From assembly GCA_051252095.1 (NCBI GenBank), contig JBPOFK010000003.1, forward strand, positions 1-64,000: DNA of 64,000 bases, written 5' to 3'. The notes under the pieces are model-generated. The model did no database searches. It had not been told where the DNA came from and saw only the letters and a program-made list of their open reading frames with translations. Below, piece after piece: positions 16,409 to 24,917 of the stretch. The translations under genes and the position numbers were made by a program. Within the stretch, counting starts at the first letter, position 1. Every line of letters starts with the position of its first letter. The stretch comes from GCA-2401735 sp051252095. Its GTDB lineage: Bacteria > Pseudomonadota > Gammaproteobacteria > Burkholderiales > Methylophilaceae.

Positions 16409-17440
16409 ATGAATAAAATGTTACTTGTTTTTTGCTTACTATATGTGCCAAGTTTATTGGCAAGGCCTAATTTTGCGGAGACGCTTGCATTAAGTCACTC
16501 AGTCGTGATGATTACAACTGAGTTGCCTAATGGACAAAATGGACGTGGTTCAGGCGTGGTTGTAAGTAAAGAATATGTCGCAACCAATTGTCATGTCATC
16601 GCGAATGCCAAAGGTGCTAATGTAGCTAAGTTTCGTGTTGGCTATCAACCAATTGCCATTAAAGCAAACTGGAAGCGCGATTTATGTTTACTCAAGTTTG
16701 ATGACTTGCCATTTGAACCTGTTAATTTGCGTGACAGCGCTACATTGTTATATGAGGAGCCTGTATTTAGTTTGGGTTTCCCCATAGGGCAGAATGTGCC
16801 ACAACCTTCTTATGGTGCGATAAAGGCTACTTACCCTTTCCAAAATAGCTTCATCATTCGATCAGATGCTGCCTTTGGCTTGGGCTCCAGTGGTGGCGCG
16901 CTATTTGACGAAAAAATGAATTTAATAGGGATTACCACTTTTAAAAGTCCTGGCAATCAAGGCTACTTTTATCACTTACCCGTGGAATGGATTAAAGAGC
17001 TGATGAATTCACCAGAAACGCATAGCTTGGCGACAAACGAAATTCCTTTTTGGGCATTGCCCATAGAACAACGACCAGCATTTATGAAAGTGGTGATTCC
17101 GTATCAAAATCAAGACTGGACTGCATTAAAAATGATTGCACAAGCATGGACAAATGAAGAGCCGCAGTCCGCAGATGCATGGTATTACCGTGGGGTAGCT
17201 GAAGAAGGGGAAGGACATTTAATTGAGGCAAAACAATATTTGGATAAGGCGGTTGCACTGAATGCACGTGAGTTGGATGCTATGGTCGCATTATCAAGAT
17301 TAGCTTATGTGCAGAAAGATGCTAAAGCGCTTGCCTCACTAGAAAAACCTATTCGTGCACTTGATGAGCCTAGTGCTTTGGAAATTGTAAAGAAATTAAA
17401 CGAATTAAATAAAAATGAATGTACGCTTTCTACTTGTTAA
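16409..17440 (+). CDS. Exported trypsin-like serine protease with C-terminal TPR
   Basis: Protein of 343 residues. Signal peptide (about 1-18, ending SLLA) is followed by a trypsin fold with catalytic His62 (VATNCHVIAN), Asp91 (KRDLCLLKF) and Ser161 (GLGSSGGALFD), so the triad is complete. A TPR-like C-terminal part (about 240-330) includes ADAWYYRGVAEEGEGHLIEA. It lacks the PDZ domain of DegP/HtrA. ATG 16409 is chosen because AAGGGA lies eight bases upstream; a GTG at 16370 would add 13 residues before the signal peptide. It probably acts in the periplasm. Confidence 0.85.
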   Translation: MNKMLLVFCLLYVPSLLARPNFAETLALSHSVVMITTELPNGQNGRGSGVVVSKEYVATNCHVIANAKGANVAKFRVGYQPIAIKANWKRDLCLLKFDDLPFEPVNLRDSATLLYEEPVFSLGFPIGQNVPQPSYGAIKATYPFQNSFIIRSDAAFGLGSSGGALFDEKMNLIGITTFKSPGNQGYFYHLPVEWIKELMNSPETHSLATNEIPFWALPIEQRPAFMKVVIPYQNQDWTALKMIAQAWTNEEPQSADAWYYRGVAEEGEGHLIEAKQYLDKAVALNARELDAMVALSRLAYVQKDAKALASLEKPIRALDEPSALEIVKKLNELNKNECTLSTC

Positions 17441-17501
17441 ATGTGAGCTAAGTTATGAGTAGTGCGTCATCAATGTTAATAGTGAATGGATAGGAAAATT
17501 A

Positions 17502-17678
17502 ATGGCATCAAATGCAAATAATATTGGAATGCTAAGTTCGCTAGAAAAGATGGTGTCAACTACCTGTTTTTGTAAGTTGCGAGAAAGATGTGAAGATAAA
17601 AGTAGCAGTCAATGTATGCATCATCGAAACATTTATGCAGAATACATGGCGACTAAACGACAAAAAGAAAACAGGTAA
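17502..17678 (+). CDS. Cysteine-containing small protein (58 aa)
   Basis: An ATG after TAGGAAAATTA opens 58 residues. The protein has TTCFCKLRERCEDKSSSQCM followed by HH, giving four Cys and two His in a short span that could bind a metal ion, and a basic tail. There is no signal peptide or membrane segment. I do not recognise the family. Another short gene begins 15 bases downstream on the same strand, and both lie between the protease and the SOUL gene, so they may share a transcript. Confidence 0.5.
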   Translation: MASNANNIGMLSSLEKMVSTTCFCKLRERCEDKSSSQCMHHRNIYAEYMATKRQKENR

Positions 17679-17693
17679 GTTTAAGGATTAAGT

Positions 17694-17846
17694 ATGCAAA
17701 ATGAAGAAAAAATAATCCAACTACTAGAAGTGAATAATGCAAAATTGAGCGAGATTAATACCAATATGCTTAAAGTGTTTTGGATAGTAGCAATATTTGC
17801 ATTACTTTATTTTAGTCTCATGATTTATTTGCTTTTTATCAAGTAG
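17694..17846 (+). CDS. Single-pass membrane microprotein (50 aa)
   Basis: ATG 17694 has AAGGA at a good distance. The 50-residue protein has a polar, helix-prone front (MQNEEKIIQLLEVNNAKLSE) and one hydrophobic segment (about 29-48: FWIVAIFALLYFSLMIYLLF) ending in Lys. That pattern fits an inner-membrane microprotein or a holin-like regulator. The SOUL gene starts nine bases after its stop. No homologue is recognised. Confidence 0.58.
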   Translation: MQNEEKIIQLLEVNNAKLSEINTNMLKVFWIVAIFALLYFSLMIYLLFIK

Positions 17847-17855
17847 TTCAACTGA

Positions 17856-18470
17856 ATGAAAGCACGCATAACATGCCTACTTGTTTTACTATTTTCAGTT
17901 ACTGCTATGGCAACTGAAGAACCAAAATATAATGTGATTCAAAAGTCTGGTCAATTTGAATTACGCGAGTATGCGCCTCAAATTATTGCAGAAACAGAAG
18001 TCAGTGGGGATTTAGATGATGCTTCTAGTGCAGGATTTAAACTAATCGCAGATTACATTTTTGGTAATAATGTGGCACCTGCAGGTGGTAACGAAAAAAT
18101 AAGTATGACCGCACCAGTTACTATGGAATCAAAGTCAGAAAAAATTAGTATGACCGCGCCAGTCACCATGGAAAAAACTGGTGCTGAATGGCGGATGCAT
18201 TTTGTTATGCCTAGCCAATATACAATGGAGACTTTACCCAAACCAAATAACCCAGCCATAGCATTGCGCGAAATACCCACTCAAAGGTATGCGGTAATCC
18301 AGTTCTCTTGGTTTGCTGGTGAAGAAAAAGTAACTAAAAAAACTAGTGAGTTACTGGCATGGATGAAAGGGAAAAATATTCTGCCGATAGGCTCTCCTGA
18401 GCTGGCTCGTTATAACCCACCATGGACGCCTCCGTTTTTACGTCGGAATGAAGTTATGGTGATGTATTAA
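17856..18470 (+). CDS. Exported SOUL/HEBP-family haem-binding-like protein
   Basis: Protein of 204 residues with a signal peptide (about 1-19, TAMA). The SOUL domain is plain: YNVIQKSGQFELREYAPQII, GFKLIADYIFGNN, ISMTAPVTME, WRMHFVMPSQYTMETLPKP, YAVIQFSWFAGEEK and a final ARYNPPWTPPFLRRNEV. A 12-residue block, EKISMTAPVTME, occurs twice in tandem (about 84-95 and 99-110). Family members bind haem or tetrapyrroles in eukaryotes. The role of the bacterial exported forms is unclear. Confidence 0.9.
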   Translation: MKARITCLLVLLFSVTAMATEEPKYNVIQKSGQFELREYAPQIIAETEVSGDLDDASSAGFKLIADYIFGNNVAPAGGNEKISMTAPVTMESKSEKISMTAPVTMEKTGAEWRMHFVMPSQYTMETLPKPNNPAIALREIPTQRYAVIQFSWFAGEEKVTKKTSELLAWMKGKNILPIGSPELARYNPPWTPPFLRRNEVMVMY

Positions 18471-18541
18471 TTAATCACTTGTTTTTAAAAACAACAATGT
18501 GATGTATATTTTATATTTGCACGCTAGGTTATGCTTTTAGT

Positions 18542-18979
18542 ATGTTTACACCAATTACCGATATTCATTTAGTTTCAGAAGCCATTCGCGATGCAGTTGC
18601 GCCTGTTTTTTTACTCACAGGGATTGGATCTATTTTAAATGTGATGGTGGGGCGGTTAGCCCGTGCAATTGACCGTGCAAGAATTGTGAATGTTTTGGCA
18701 CCAGAAATTCGGCAAAAGCACAAACATGAACTATATGTGACTGTCAGACGAATTACTTGGTTGCGTATTGCGATTGGTTTTGCCACCCTAGCTGCTTTGC
18801 TCGTTTGTATCTCAATTGCAAGTTTGTTTATCTCAGTTGAGTCTGGTTTTAGTATGCCGCATATGGTGTTACTAAGCTTTATCAGCTCGATGGGGGCGAT
18901 TATTGTCGCATTACTTTGTTTCTTAAGAGAAATATTACTCACTTCAAATGAAGCAATCGTTTCTAGTCATCTAGAATGA
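18542..18979 (+). CDS. DUF2721 membrane protein
   Basis: Protein of 145 residues with three hydrophobic segments (about 15-35, 74-98 and 105-130). The DUF2721 opening is clear: SEAIRDAVAPVFLLTGIGSI, then LARAIDRAR and VTVRRITWLRIAI. Function is unknown; it is an inner-membrane protein. It stands alone, converging on the acetolactate synthase gene. Confidence 0.83.
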   Translation: MFTPITDIHLVSEAIRDAVAPVFLLTGIGSILNVMVGRLARAIDRARIVNVLAPEIRQKHKHELYVTVRRITWLRIAIGFATLAALLVCISIASLFISVESGFSMPHMVLLSFISSMGAIIVALLCFLREILLTSNEAIVSSHLE

Positions 18980-18995
18980 TTATTTTCAGCATGGC

Positions 18996-20681
18996 TTATA
19001 TGATACAGACCCGCTCTCTTAACTCGTCAATGAGTACCTTGGTATTTTCTGAATAGTCGACTGGTAATTCGATGAGATGGACACCGCCTTTTTCATAACA
19101 TGCATGAATAAGCGGAATAAAGCTGTCAGTACTTTCAACACGGTGGCCAGTTGCACCATAACTATTGGCATACATGACAAAATCAGGGTTGTTAAACTGC
19201 AGCCCATAGTCTTTGAAACCCATACCATATTGTTTCCAACGGATCATACCGTATGCGTTGTCATTTAAGATGAGTACAACCAAGTTTACTTTCAAACGAA
19301 CCGCTGTTTCCATTTCTTGGCTATTCATCATAAAGCCACCATCACCACATATTGCCATGACCTTTCTATCTGGGTACAAACGAGCAGCTTCTATTGCTGA
19401 AGGTAACCCTGCCCCCATCGTTGCCAAAGCATTATCTAGCAGTACTGTATTGGCTAGTTCCGCAAAGTAGTTGCGTGCAAACCAAACCTTATAAACGCCA
19501 TTATCCAGCGCAATAATGCCATCAGCAGGCATCGCTTTTCTAACATCAGCTACAAATCGCTGTGGCTTCATGGGGAAACTATTATCGTCACTCAGTTCGT
19601 CAATATGTTGCCTGACGCAACTACGTACTTTCATGAAGTAAGAAAAGTCATGTGTTTCTGTCATGCCTACACGATTGGCAATACGCTGGATTGAAGTGGC
19701 GATATCACCTACTACTTCCAATTGCGGAAAGTAAACGTTATCTACCTGCGCTGATTTGAAGTTTACATGAATCACCTTTGCGCCGCCGTGTACCATAAAG
19801 AAAGGTGGTTTTTCTACTACATCATGACCAACATTAATAATGAGATCCGCGCGGTCGATTGCACAGTGGATGTAATCCCCATCTGATAAGGCGGCAGTAC
19901 CTAAGTGCTTTTCACTACGACCCCATATAACACCTTTACCCATTTGTGTATTGGCGAAAGGAATACCAGTACGATCGACAAAATCATGCAAAGCACTCCA
20001 AATACGGGCGCGATTGGCACCTGCGCCAATCATAACGAGTGGATGTTTGGCCTCTTTAATCATTGCTGCTGCAGCATCCAGAATTTCACGATCCGCATGT
20101 GCGTAACGACGTCGACTAATGTTGAATACAGGCGTAGTATTATCTTGTACTTCTTCTGCTGCTACATCTTCAGGAAGTTCTAGTAAGGCAGCCCCAGGTC
20201 GCTCTTCAATGGCCAGTCTGAATGCTTCACGCACCATGGATGGAATCATATCCACATTAACAATTTGTTTGGCATATTTGGTAATCGGTTTCATCATACT
20301 GACGACATCAACGATTTGAAACAGCCCTTGTTTACTATGTTTGATAGGCTTTTGACCAGTAATCATCACCAGTGGGAAACCACCTAACTGCGCGTAAGCA
20401 GCGCCAGTTACGAGATTGGTTGCACCAGGGCCTAATGTCGATAAACACACACCAGGTTTGCCTGTTAGGCGGCCGTAGGTGGCGGCCATAAAAGCAGCGC
20501 CTTGCTCATGGCGCGTTAAGATAAGGTCAATATTCGATTTTCGGAGCGCCTCTAAAAAATCTAGATTCTCTTCGCCAGGCACGCCATAAATTCTCTCTAC
20601 ACCTTCATTTTCTAATGCTTTAACAAATAAATCGGATGCGTTCATTCTAATTAATGATGCTTCTGTAGTCAGTTGGTTCAT
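18996..20681 (-). CDS. Acetolactate synthase-type TPP enzyme, large subunit
   Basis: Protein of 561 residues with the three-domain TPP enzyme layout. The N-terminal Pyr domain has YGVPGEENLDFLEAL, RHEQGAAFMAATYGRLTG (catalytic Glu) and STLGPGATNL. The central domain has GAGANRARIW. The C-terminal PP domain has GAGLPSAIEAARL and ICGDGGFMMNSQEMETA, the metal/TPP site. It resembles catabolic AlsS-type acetolactate synthases more than IlvB, and no small-subunit gene follows. That and the company of a glutamate-synthase-like gene 19 bases upstream make the substrate uncertain. Confidence 0.82.
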   Translation of the reverse strand: MNQLTTEASLIRMNASDLFVKALENEGVERIYGVPGEENLDFLEALRKSNIDLILTRHEQGAAFMAATYGRLTGKPGVCLSTLGPGATNLVTGAAYAQLGGFPLVMITGQKPIKHSKQGLFQIVDVVSMMKPITKYAKQIVNVDMIPSMVREAFRLAIEERPGAALLELPEDVAAEEVQDNTTPVFNISRRRYAHADREILDAAAAMIKEAKHPLVMIGAGANRARIWSALHDFVDRTGIPFANTQMGKGVIWGRSEKHLGTAALSDGDYIHCAIDRADLIINVGHDVVEKPPFFMVHGGAKVIHVNFKSAQVDNVYFPQLEVVGDIATSIQRIANRVGMTETHDFSYFMKVRSCVRQHIDELSDDNSFPMKPQRFVADVRKAMPADGIIALDNGVYKVWFARNYFAELANTVLLDNALATMGAGLPSAIEAARLYPDRKVMAICGDGGFMMNSQEMETAVRLKVNLVVLILNDNAYGMIRWKQYGMGFKDYGLQFNNPDFVMYANSYGATGHRVESTDSFIPLIHACYEKGGVHLIELPVDYSENTKVLIDELRERVCII

Positions 20682-20700
20682 CCTATCTTACGCTTTCTAA

Positions 20701-22260
20701 TCATAAATTTGAGAATTTTTTATCTGGCGATACTTTGTTACGTTTGATTGCATTGGTATTAATGAGTTTCGTCGTTGGTTCTGGATATAAATCCACCATA
20801 CTTTCTGACTTACCATTGGCTTGTACTATACGCGCGTGATTACGATTCAAGTCTCGAGGCCGCGATACACCACAAGCATGTGCGAGGGTATTGATTTCTT
20901 TTTGCATATTTTTTGCGTATTGCATCACACGCACAGCTTTATCTTCAGGGTTCAAGCCGTATTGTAGTTTTTTGTTATGCGTGGTGATGCCTGTTGGACA
21001 GGTATTTTTATTACACTGTAATGATTGAATACAGCCTAAGGCGAACATAAAGCCACGGGCTGAGTTTACAAAATCTGCGCCTGCACAAAAAGCCCAAGTG
21101 ACTTCTGAGGGTGTAATGAGCTTACCACTTGCGCACACTTTGATGCGGTCTCTTAATTGATATTGAATCAGTTTATCAACAACGATGGGTAAGCTTTCTT
21201 TAAGCGGCAAGCCCATATGATCAATTAGACTCATGGGTGCAGCGCCTGTGCCACCATCTGCACTATCAATGGTGATAAAGTCTGGTGCACTATCGATACC
21301 GCGTCTGTGAATGGCTTGAAATAAATCATCAAAGAAAGAGAGCGCGCCGACTACAGTTTTAAACCCAACTGGTTTTCCTGTTAAATTGCGCACATACTCA
21401 ATCATATCTAGTAAATCATCAACACTATTAATTTCTGGGTGACGGTTAGGGCTAATCGCATCTTGTCCGATGGTAATGCCACGTATGTGCGCGATTTCTT
21501 CATTTACCTTTGCCCCGGGCAAAATACCACCTTTACCTGGTTTTGCCCCCTGACTGAGTTTAATTTCAAACATTTTGACTTGATAGTGTGCAGCAACTTC
21601 TTTTAATTTTAGGGAATCAAACCCCCCTTCTTTTTTACGCACACCAAATTTAGCTGTTCCTATCTGGAATACAAGATCTGCGCCACCTTCTAAATGATAA
21701 GGGGTTAGTCCACCCTCACCAGTGTTCATCCAGATGCCCGCCATTTTGGCCCCCTTGGATAGTGCACGTACAGCTGGTATAGATAACGCGCCATAACTCA
21801 TGCCTGAAATATTGAAAATAGATTTAGTCGTGTATGGATGTTTACAATCAGGACCAATCGTCATGGCGACTGCCTCTACTTTATCGTCGTCCAGCGTAGG
21901 GAAAGGGCAGCTGACGAAAAAAACGGTACCAGGGTTTGTGAGCACGCGCGTAGAGCCAAAAGCGACCATCGTATCTACATTTTTTGCAGCACGATAAACC
22001 CAAGAACGCTCGGCCCGATTAAATGGCATTTCTTCACGATCTAAGGCAAAAAAGTACTGCCTAAAGAATTCGCCCATGTGTTCAAAAAGGTAGCGAAACC
22101 GTGCGATGACTGGGTAGTTCCGCCTTAACGTGCTTTTGGTTTGAAAACGGTCAATAAAGTAATAAACAGTAACGCTGGCAACGATTAATCCTGCAATAAA
22201 TACAAATAAAAAAACTAATACTTGTATCGCATCAAATATGAATGATGAAAATTGTCCCAC
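20701..22260 (-). CDS. FMN-binding glutamate synthase-like protein with membrane anchor
   Basis: Protein of 519 residues. An N-terminal membrane helix (about 10-33) is followed by the GltS FMN/Fe-S barrel: GMSYGALSIPAVRALSKGAK, MNTGEGGLTPYH, LSQGAKPGKGGILPG, FITIDSADGGTGAAP, and the cluster motif CNKNTCPTGI near residue 420. It lacks the glutamine amidotransferase domain, so it is the stand-alone GltB2 type that would need ammonia or another donor. It is the first gene of a pair with the acetolactate synthase-like gene. Confidence 0.85.
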   Translation of the reverse strand: MGQFSSFIFDAIQVLVFLFVFIAGLIVASVTVYYFIDRFQTKSTLRRNYPVIARFRYLFEHMGEFFRQYFFALDREEMPFNRAERSWVYRAAKNVDTMVAFGSTRVLTNPGTVFFVSCPFPTLDDDKVEAVAMTIGPDCKHPYTTKSIFNISGMSYGALSIPAVRALSKGAKMAGIWMNTGEGGLTPYHLEGGADLVFQIGTAKFGVRKKEGGFDSLKLKEVAAHYQVKMFEIKLSQGAKPGKGGILPGAKVNEEIAHIRGITIGQDAISPNRHPEINSVDDLLDMIEYVRNLTGKPVGFKTVVGALSFFDDLFQAIHRRGIDSAPDFITIDSADGGTGAAPMSLIDHMGLPLKESLPIVVDKLIQYQLRDRIKVCASGKLITPSEVTWAFCAGADFVNSARGFMFALGCIQSLQCNKNTCPTGITTHNKKLQYGLNPEDKAVRVMQYAKNMQKEINTLAHACGVSRPRDLNRNHARIVQANGKSESMVDLYPEPTTKLINTNAIKRNKVSPDKKFSNL

Positions 22261-22375
22261 CGCAAATTCCTTTAGCCTATGAAATCCATTGTATGCCTAT
22301 TAAGTCGCCGCTACAAAATAATACTTACAAAGGGAATGGCCTTTTGCTAGCAAGCATGAGTTTGTTGCGATGTTG

Positions 22376-22531
22376 CTAAATAGCTTCAACTAGACATTCT
22401 TCCACACTGGATGATTGGTTGTTACCATCAGCTATTGTGTTAAAGGCTTGAATATCAGTGACTCCGTAGTTTTTCATCAAAAAATTGAAATAAAGCTGTA
22501 ACTCTTCATCGGTAACTTGATTGTTTGTCAT
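22376..22531 (-). CDS. Small acidic protein (51 aa), unrecognised
   Basis: On the reverse strand, GAGGGATGTG precedes an ATG that opens 51 codons. The protein begins MTNNQVTDEELQLYFNFLMK, continues NYGVTDIQAF and ends VEECLVEAI. It is acidic and likely helical, with one Cys and no signal or membrane segment. It stands alone upstream of the glutamate-synthase-like gene. The remaining gap up to 22784 shows nothing else I can support. Confidence 0.55.
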   Translation of the reverse strand: MTNNQVTDEELQLYFNFLMKNYGVTDIQAFNTIADGNNQSSSVEECLVEAI

Positions 22532-22784
22532 CACATCCCTCGTTAACTAGTTTGTGAAGTGAGTATTGCATAATCTAGTGGATAACAATATGTAGATGAG
22601 TTGCACATAATCACTTTTGTTTAGCGATATCAAGTGTAGACTAGAGAGATGGCTGAGGATGAATTAAGGTGAACTTTGCGTAAAACTGACTATCAACATT
22701 GTTATATAGAGACTGCCCAAGTACAAGTGAATGGGTTTAACGTGGGACTTACTAGACTCTCTTTTAATTTCTAAGAAATGACTG

Positions 22785-23591
22785 ATGATGAAAAAAACGA
22801 TATTAACGGTAGCGATATTCTTAATTATTTTGGCGGGTGCGGTAGCAATATATTTTTATTTTCAGGATGAACCGTTACAAAATGAGGCTGCTACGGTAAA
22901 AGAAATTGAGGTGCCAACCGTAGCACCAGAACCAGACGAACCGAAATCACGCCAAGTGTTGGATGTTCCTGCTAAATCTCCTGAATTACCAAAACTAGAA
23001 TCCAGCGATAACTTGATGGGGAATGCCCTAGCGAGTTTAGTCAATAATAAGGCACTAATGCAGATTTTTAATGAGGGTCAATTAATACGTAACATAGTCG
23101 TGACGATTGATAACCTGCCCCGCAAGCAAACTTCTATGCGCGTTATGCCAATCAAAAAAGCGCCTGGAAAATTTATCGCTAAGGAAGAGGGGGAGAAGAT
23201 CGTGATTAGTCCAGAAAATAATATACGATATGAGGGCTATATAAAATTTGCAGAGGCAATAGATGCTAACAAATTAGTAGAAAATTACGTTAATCTATAT
23301 CCTCTGTTTCAACAATCTTATGAAGAGATTGGTTATCCAGATCAATATTTTAATGACCGATTATTGCTTGTAATCGATCACTTGTTGGCAACGCCGGAAG
23401 TTTCAGAGCCTGTTCAATTGGTAAAACCTAAATTTTATTACCAATATGCAGATTCAGATATCGAAAGTCGCTCTATCGGTCAGCGGATACTGATGCGCAT
23501 AGGAAGTACTAATGCAGAGCTTGTAAAAGCAAAATTACAGGCTATTAAGCAGGAGTTGATGTTGCATATGCATAAACAGAAAATTGAATAA
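22785..23591 (+). CDS. DUF3014 membrane-anchored protein
   Basis: Protein of 268 residues with an N-terminal membrane anchor (about 5-27), a Pro/Glu-rich linker (about 30-75) and a DUF3014 domain: LASLVNNKALMQIFNEGQLIRN, VTIDNLPRKQ, NLYPLFQQSYEEIGYPDQYF, RLLLVIDHLLATPE, QRILMRIG. It is probably periplasmic. Function is unknown. Two ATGs stand side by side (22785, 22788). The stop abuts the stop of the opposing terC gene directly. Confidence 0.85.
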   Translation: MMKKTILTVAIFLIILAGAVAIYFYFQDEPLQNEAATVKEIEVPTVAPEPDEPKSRQVLDVPAKSPELPKLESSDNLMGNALASLVNNKALMQIFNEGQLIRNIVVTIDNLPRKQTSMRVMPIKKAPGKFIAKEEGEKIVISPENNIRYEGYIKFAEAIDANKLVENYVNLYPLFQQSYEEIGYPDQYFNDRLLLVIDHLLATPEVSEPVQLVKPKFYYQYADSDIESRSIGQRILMRIGSTNAELVKAKLQAIKQELMLHMHKQKIE

Positions 23592-24542
23592 CTAATCCTG
23601 ATTTTCTTTCACCATCATACTAGCGATAATTGATGTCAGCAATGTCAGCATGATGACTAATAAAGAGGTTATTGTTGGAATTTTTATCCAGTAAGCAATT
23701 AACATTTTGAAGCCAATAAACATTAAAACAAGTGCTAAACCATACTTGAGCAAGTGGAAGCGGTCAGCAATATCGAGTAGCAAAAAGTAAAGTGCACGAA
23801 GCCCTAATATGGCAAAAATATTAGAAGTAAATACAATAAACGGATCAAGTGTAATAGCAAAAATAGCAGGTATTGAATCAACAGCAAAGATGACATCCGA
23901 GAACTCAATCAAGAGCAAAACAAGGAATAGCGGGGTAAAGTAATAAACCCCATCATTTCTAATCACAAATTTGTTGCCATGATAATCTTTGCTGATTCGT
24001 AAATGCTTGCGGGCAATACGAAGCGCTAGATTGTTTTCTAAGTCAGGCGTTTTCTCAGCGACTAAAATCATGCGTAAGCCTGTTATTAGGAGAAAGCCAC
24101 CGAATACGTAAAGTATCCAATGGAATTCTTGCACCAGCCAGGCACCCGCCAAGATCATTGATGCTCGCAGAATAATGGCCCCTAGCACACCATAAAGCAA
24201 AACGCGACGTTGGTGTTCTGCTGGCACCTTAAAAGCGGCAAAAATCATCAAGAAAACAAAGATATTATCGACGGATAAAGACTTCTCTATAATGTAGCCA
24301 GTTAAAAACTCTATCGCTTTCTGATTAGCTATTTCAATACCAGTCGTTTGTTTTAAATACCACCAAAGCAAAGCATTAAACATAAGTGCTAAGCTAACCC
24401 AAGTAATGGACCATGTAGCAGCTTCTTTAATCGTTACCTTATGTGACTTGCGACCACCTAATACAAATAAATCTAAAATAAGCATTAATACTACGAAAAT
24501 TAAGAATGCTGCCCACATCCACGGCTTTGCTATTGATACCAT
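23592..24542 (-). CDS. TerC-family integral membrane protein
   Basis: Inner-membrane protein of 316 residues with about nine helices. Motifs typical of TerC/Alx: FLTGYIIEKSLSVDNIFVF (about 84-102), QRRVLLYGVLGAIILRA (111-127) and LIEFSDVIFAVDSIPAIFAI (about 212-231). The acidic residues in the membrane fit a metal-ion transport role; Alx and related proteins handle manganese or other metals. A search of the leader for a yybP-ykoY manganese riboswitch found nothing convincing. Confidence 0.92.
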   Translation of the reverse strand: MVSIAKPWMWAAFLIFVVLMLILDLFVLGGRKSHKVTIKEAATWSITWVSLALMFNALLWWYLKQTTGIEIANQKAIEFLTGYIIEKSLSVDNIFVFLMIFAAFKVPAEHQRRVLLYGVLGAIILRASMILAGAWLVQEFHWILYVFGGFLLITGLRMILVAEKTPDLENNLALRIARKHLRISKDYHGNKFVIRNDGVYYFTPLFLVLLLIEFSDVIFAVDSIPAIFAITLDPFIVFTSNIFAILGLRALYFLLLDIADRFHLLKYGLALVLMFIGFKMLIAYWIKIPTITSLLVIMLTLLTSIIASMMVKENQD

Positions 24543-24577
24543 TACGATACATCCTGCGGTTTTAATCGATGCGCTAT

Positions 24578-24596
24578 ATTAATGATAATTAAAATT
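24578..24596 (-). promoter_or_regulatory. Weak Fur-box-like sequence upstream of terC
   Basis: The stretch around AATGATAATTAAAAT matches the 19-bp Fur consensus at about 13 positions, about 40 bases upstream of the terC start. In such AT-rich DNA this could be chance. Confidence 0.22.
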
Positions 24597-24702
24597 TTTG
24601 GTGGATTATTTTTGTTTGAGAGCTAGGGGAGAAAAGTAATGAGCTATTTACAGCAGGGTGGTCATGAACAAGCTCATCAGACATTGAATATCTGCAGATA
24701 TA

Positions 24703-24725
24703 GAAAAAGGCGCACAAGGCGCCTT
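24703..24725 (-). terminator. Rho-independent terminator of pqqA
   Basis: On the reverse strand, AAGGCGC-CTTGT-GCGCCTT is followed by TTTCT, giving a 7-bp GC-rich stem and a T run. It lies 19 bases after the pqqA stop, so pqqA is probably a monocistronic short transcript. Confidence 0.82.
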
Positions 24726-24744
24726 ATCTACACAAGAACAAAAA

Positions 24745-24816
24745 TTATTTGTTCATTACGTACATTGTTACTTCAAAACCGAAACGCATTTCAGTAGCTG
24801 CTGGTGTTGTCCACAT
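24745..24816 (-). CDS. pqqA: PqqA, coenzyme PQQ precursor peptide (23 aa)
   Basis: A 23-codon gene on the reverse strand preceded by AAAAGGAGAATT. The peptide begins MWTTPAATEMRFGFEVTMY and ends VMNK. It fits the PqqA pattern MWxxPxxxxxRxGFEVTMY, with Glu15 and Tyr19 as the pair that is cross-linked and becomes pyrroloquinoline quinone. PQQ serves periplasmic quinoprotein dehydrogenases such as methanol dehydrogenase. No other pqq gene is in the window, so the gene is solitary with its own terminator. That arrangement keeps the precursor peptide separate from the processing enzymes. Confidence 0.94.
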   Translation of the reverse strand: MWTTPAATEMRFGFEVTMYVMNK

Positions 24817-24917
24817 AATAATTCTCCTTTTGTTTAAATTCGTAAAGCCGTTGCATTACGTGTTTACTATAGTACTGAAGAAGAACAAGATCACATTATT
24901 TAAACTACTTAAAACAA

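Noticed and set aside
24543..24640. Possible yybP-ykoY manganese riboswitch before terC
   Set aside because: No paired conserved loops of that class could be found, and the leader is short and AT-rich.
24639..24797. Plus-strand 52-codon frame with a good-looking GGGGAGAAAAGTA ribosome site
   Set aside because: It runs through the pqqA terminator hairpin and antisense to pqqA. Composition is basic and unlike a protein, and pqqA is clearly the real gene.
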